From: Enterobacter sp. BIGb0383 | GTDB taxonomy: Bacteria; Pseudomonadota; Gammaproteobacteria; Enterobacterales; Enterobacteriaceae | Length of the DNA: 64,000 nt | Reading direction: 5' to 3' | Assembly (NCBI RefSeq): GCF_003751845.1 | Contig: NZ_RJKQ01000001.1 | Span: 1,716,650-1,780,649 of the forward strand | In this document: positions 62,307 to 64,000 of the stretch, piece after piece | How the letters are laid out: each line of letters begins with the position of its first letter | Numbering within the stretch: position 1 is the stretch's first letter | Translations under genes and position numbers: made by a program | Notes under the pieces: generated by a model | Told to the model about the DNA's origin: nothing | Seen by the model: the letters and a program-made list of their open reading frames with translations, nothing else | Database searches by the model: none

Positions 62307-63601
62307 AGGCGAATGCCTTTCCCCTTACGGTGCAGCATCAGCGAAATCCCAAACGCCAGCGCACCCATCACGGTGACGTACCAGAAAAACGCACTCTCAA
62401 AGCCCACGGATTTCAGCGACAGCGCCACGTACTCAGCCGAACCGCCAAAGAGCGCGTTCGCCACGGCATACGACAGCCCCACGCCAAGCGCACGTACCTG
62501 AGCCGGGAACATCTCTGCCTTCAGGATCCCGCTGATCGAGGTATAGAAACTGACGATCAGCAGCGCGCACATGACCAGGCCGAAAGCGGCATAAGGTGAG
62601 GTAACATTCTGCAGCGCAGAGAGGATGGGCACCGTAAAGAGCGTGGCCAGCCCGCCGAAGCAGAGCATCGACGCACGACGACCCATCTTATCCGACAGCG
62701 CCCCAAACAGCGGCTGCAACAGCATAAAGACAAACAGCGCCGCGGTCATAATTCCGCTCGCCACGTTGGTGTGCATCCCCGCGGTATTCACCAGATATTT
62801 CTGCATATAGGTGGTGAAGGTATAGAAGCACAGAGAACCACCGGCGGTAAAGCCCACCACCATCAGGAAAGCTTTGCGATTCCGCCACAGGCCTTTCATC
62901 GATCCTGCTTCTTTCAATGCCCGCGTTTCCTGCTGCGAGGTTTCATCCAGCTGGCGACGTAGCCACAGCGCCACCACCGCCAGTACGGCACCGATAGCAA
63001 ACGGAATGCGCCAGCCCCAGGCATACAGATTTTCACTGCTCATGGTGTGCTGAAGGATGACCACAACCAGCAGGGCCATTAACTGACCGCCGATCAGGGT
63101 GACATACTGGAAAGAGGCGTAAAATCCCTTTTTCCCTTCGACCGCCACCTCACTCATATAGGTTGCGCTGGTACCGTACTCACCGCCCACCGAAAGTCCC
63201 TGGAATAACCGGGCCAGCAGCAGCAGCGCCGGAGCCCATGTCCCAATCACCTCATAGCCCGGCAGACAGGCGATCACCAGCGATCCGGCACACATCATGC
63301 ACACCGAGATCAGCATCGATTTTTTACGTCCGTGTTTATCGGCGATATAACCAAAAATCCAGCCACCGATAGGACGCATCAGGAAACCTGCGGCGAAAAC
63401 GCCGGCGGTCTGTAAGAGCTGTGTCGTGGTGTTCCCGGACGGGAAAAAGATATGTGCAAAATAGAGAGAACAGAAGGAATAGACATAAAAATCAAACCAT
63501 TCCACAAGATTACCGGACGAGGCACCCACAATCGCCCATACGCGACGTCGGGTGTCACTGCTGGCCAGCGACTTTTTTGCCGCAATGCTGCTTTCTGCCA
63601 T
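62303..63601 (-). CDS. kgtP: Alpha-ketoglutarate:proton symporter
   Basis: 432 residues, the E. coli KgtP length. MFS metabolite:H+ symporter family with twelve predicted helices. [14 protein letters not shown] near residues 30-43, [12 protein letters not shown] near 85, [21 protein letters not shown] near 131-151, and DKMGRRASM near 305 are typical. Imports 2-oxoglutarate. Located next to an rRNA operon as in E. coli (beside rrnG). Confidence 0.97.
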   Translation of the reverse strand: MAESSIAAKKSLASSDTRRRVWAIVGASSGNLVEWFDFYVYSFCSLYFAHIFFPSGNTTTQLLQTAGVFAAGFLMRPIGGWIFGYIADKHGRKKSMLISVCMMCAGSLVIACLPGYEVIGTWAPALLLLARLFQGLSVGGEYGTSATYMSEVAVEGKKGFYASFQYVTLIGGQLMALLVVVILQHTMSSENLYAWGWRIPFAIGAVLAVVALWLRRQLDETSQQETRALKEAGSMKGLWRNRKAFLMVVGFTAGGSLCFYTFTTYMQKYLVNTAGMHTNVASGIMTAALFVFMLLQPLFGALSDKMGRRASMLCFGGLATLFTVPILSALQNVTSPYAAFGLVMCALLIVSFYTSISGILKAEMFPAQVRALGVGLSYAVANALFGGSAEYVALSLKSVGFESAFFWYVTVMGALAFGISLMLHRKGKGIRL

Positions 63602-63735
63602 TATTTTATACTCCTGCCAAAATAGAACTCCGCACGTAAAATGTTATATTTTTGTTATAGTCTATTTTGTGAGCGTAGTCGGGTTTTTACTTAGCAGGGT
63701 AAGGGTTTAGGAGTTTACGCATAGAGATTACAAAC
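63602..63735. other. kgtP upstream region
   Basis: 134 bp between the kgtP start and the rRNA terminators. AT-rich (TTATATTTTTGTTATAG), presumably the kgtP promoter; no gene recognised. Confidence 0.5.
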
Positions 63736-63766
63736 GCAAAAAGGCCATCCTTTCGGATGGCCTTCT
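63736..63766 (-). terminator. rRNA operon terminator T2
   Basis: Stem AAGGCCATCC (63741-63750) / GGATGGCCTT (63755-63764); on the minus strand it is followed by a short U-tract (TTTTTGCG). It matches the T2 terminator of E. coli rrnB in layout and most bases. Confidence 0.9.
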
Positions 63767-63771
63767 GCTTT

Positions 63772-63792
63772 ATTTGATGCCTGGCAGTTTAT
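63772..63792 (-). repeat. Duplicate of the 5S 3' end between T1 and T2
   Basis: TTATTTGATGCCTGGCAGTT is repeated from 63938-63957, where it spans the 3' end of 5S rRNA, 166 bp away. A vestigial 5S tail left by an old duplication is the likely explanation; the same is seen in E. coli rrnB. Confidence 0.8.
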
Positions 63793-63897
63793 GGCGGGCG
63801 TCCTGCCCGCCACCCTTCGGGCCGTTGCTTCGCAACGTTCAAATCCGCTCCCGGCGGATTTGTCCTGGGCAAAGAGTCACTCACCGACAAACAACAG

Positions 63898-63943
63898 ATA
63901 AAACGAAAGGCCCAGTCTTTCGACTGAGCCTTTCGTTTTATTT
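63898..63943 (-). terminator. rRNA operon terminator T1
   Basis: 18-bp stem (63900-63917 / 63922-63939, one G-U pair in RNA) with a 4-nt loop and flanking A/T tracts, starting just after the 5S rRNA 3' end. Same structure as E. coli rrnB T1. Confidence 0.95.
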
Positions 63944-63944
63944 G

Positions 63945-64000
63945 ATGCCTGGCAGTTCCCTACTCTCGCATGGGGAGACCCCACACTACCATCGGCGCTA
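63945..64000 (-). rRNA. rrf: 5S ribosomal RNA, 3' portion
   Basis: The last 56 nt of 5S rRNA on the minus strand: TAGCGCCGATGGTAGTGTGG, then GGTCTCCCCATGCGAGAG and TAGGGAACTGCCAGGCAT as the 3' end. The gene runs off the right edge. Position next to kgtP corresponds to rrfG of E. coli. Confidence 0.97.

Noticed and set aside
63736..63943. Cloning-vector contamination (rrnB T1T2-like segment)
   Set aside because: Several bases differ from the E. coli/vector version and it joins a real 5S gene and kgtP in the expected genomic order.

Overview
The window is chromosomal DNA from a member of the Enterobacteriaceae, most like Enterobacter, Lelliottia or a close relative. It keeps the E. coli 57-58 min gene order almost unbroken (csiE-hcaT, yph genes, glyA, hmp, glnB, glrR-qseG-glrK, glmY, purL, mltF, tadA, pgpC, yfhH, yfhL, acpS-pdxJ, recO-era-rnc-lepB-lepA, rseCBA-rpoE, nadB, trmN, srmB, grcA, ung, yfiF, trxC, tapT, patZ, pssA, yfiM, kgtP, rrn 5S). 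The base composition is GC-rich and most proteins are close to their E. coli counterparts in length and motifs. The species assignment is inference; no rRNA beyond 56 nt of 5S is present.

Positions 1-22,400 hold most of the accessory content. csiE (tail) and hcaT meet end to end. The hca dioxygenase genes that neighbour hcaT in E. coli are absent. Next comes the yph carbohydrate operon on the minus strand (yphG-F-E-D-C-B), extended by an overlapping sugar-porter MFS gene, with the ROK-family regulator gene yphH divergent from it. Between yphH and glyA, which are adjacent in E. coli, lie: the nickel/cobalt efflux pair rcnR/rcnA with two tandem G-tract operators; a complete six-gene sugar system (periplasmic binding protein, ABC ATPase, two permeases, a D-ribulokinase-like FGGY kinase and a stand-alone SIS-domain protein); and an AT-rich stretch with a 60-residue ORF and two tandem paralogous small membrane proteins.

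Positions 22,400-39,950 carry core metabolism and signalling: glyA, hmp with an NsrR operator, glnB, the GlrR/QseG/GlrK system with its target small RNA GlmY (sigma-54 promoter and three GlrR boxes visible), purL with a PurR box, mltF, tadA and pgpC. A murQ-murP pair is divergent from the RpiR-family gene yfhH, with twin palindromes between them. In E. coli yfhH has no such partner at this locus.

Positions 40,000-63,600 are housekeeping: cofactor synthesis (acpS, pdxJ, nadB), RNA processing and translation (rnc, era, lepA, trmN, srmB, yfiF, tapT), protein export (lepB), envelope stress (rpoE-rseABC), anaerobic repair of pyruvate formate-lyase (grcA), uracil excision (ung), thioredoxin 2, the lysine acetyltransferase PatZ, phosphatidylserine synthase and alpha-ketoglutarate uptake. 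The window ends in a minus-strand rRNA operon: 3' end of 5S rRNA followed by a double terminator.

The best candidate for an undescribed system is the regulator-less sugar cluster at 14,734-21,525. Its kinase carries the TCSLV motif of D-ribulokinases. Its SIS protein resembles arabinose-5-phosphate isomerase but lacks two residues important in that family. The tandem small membrane proteins next to it are a second, independent novelty.
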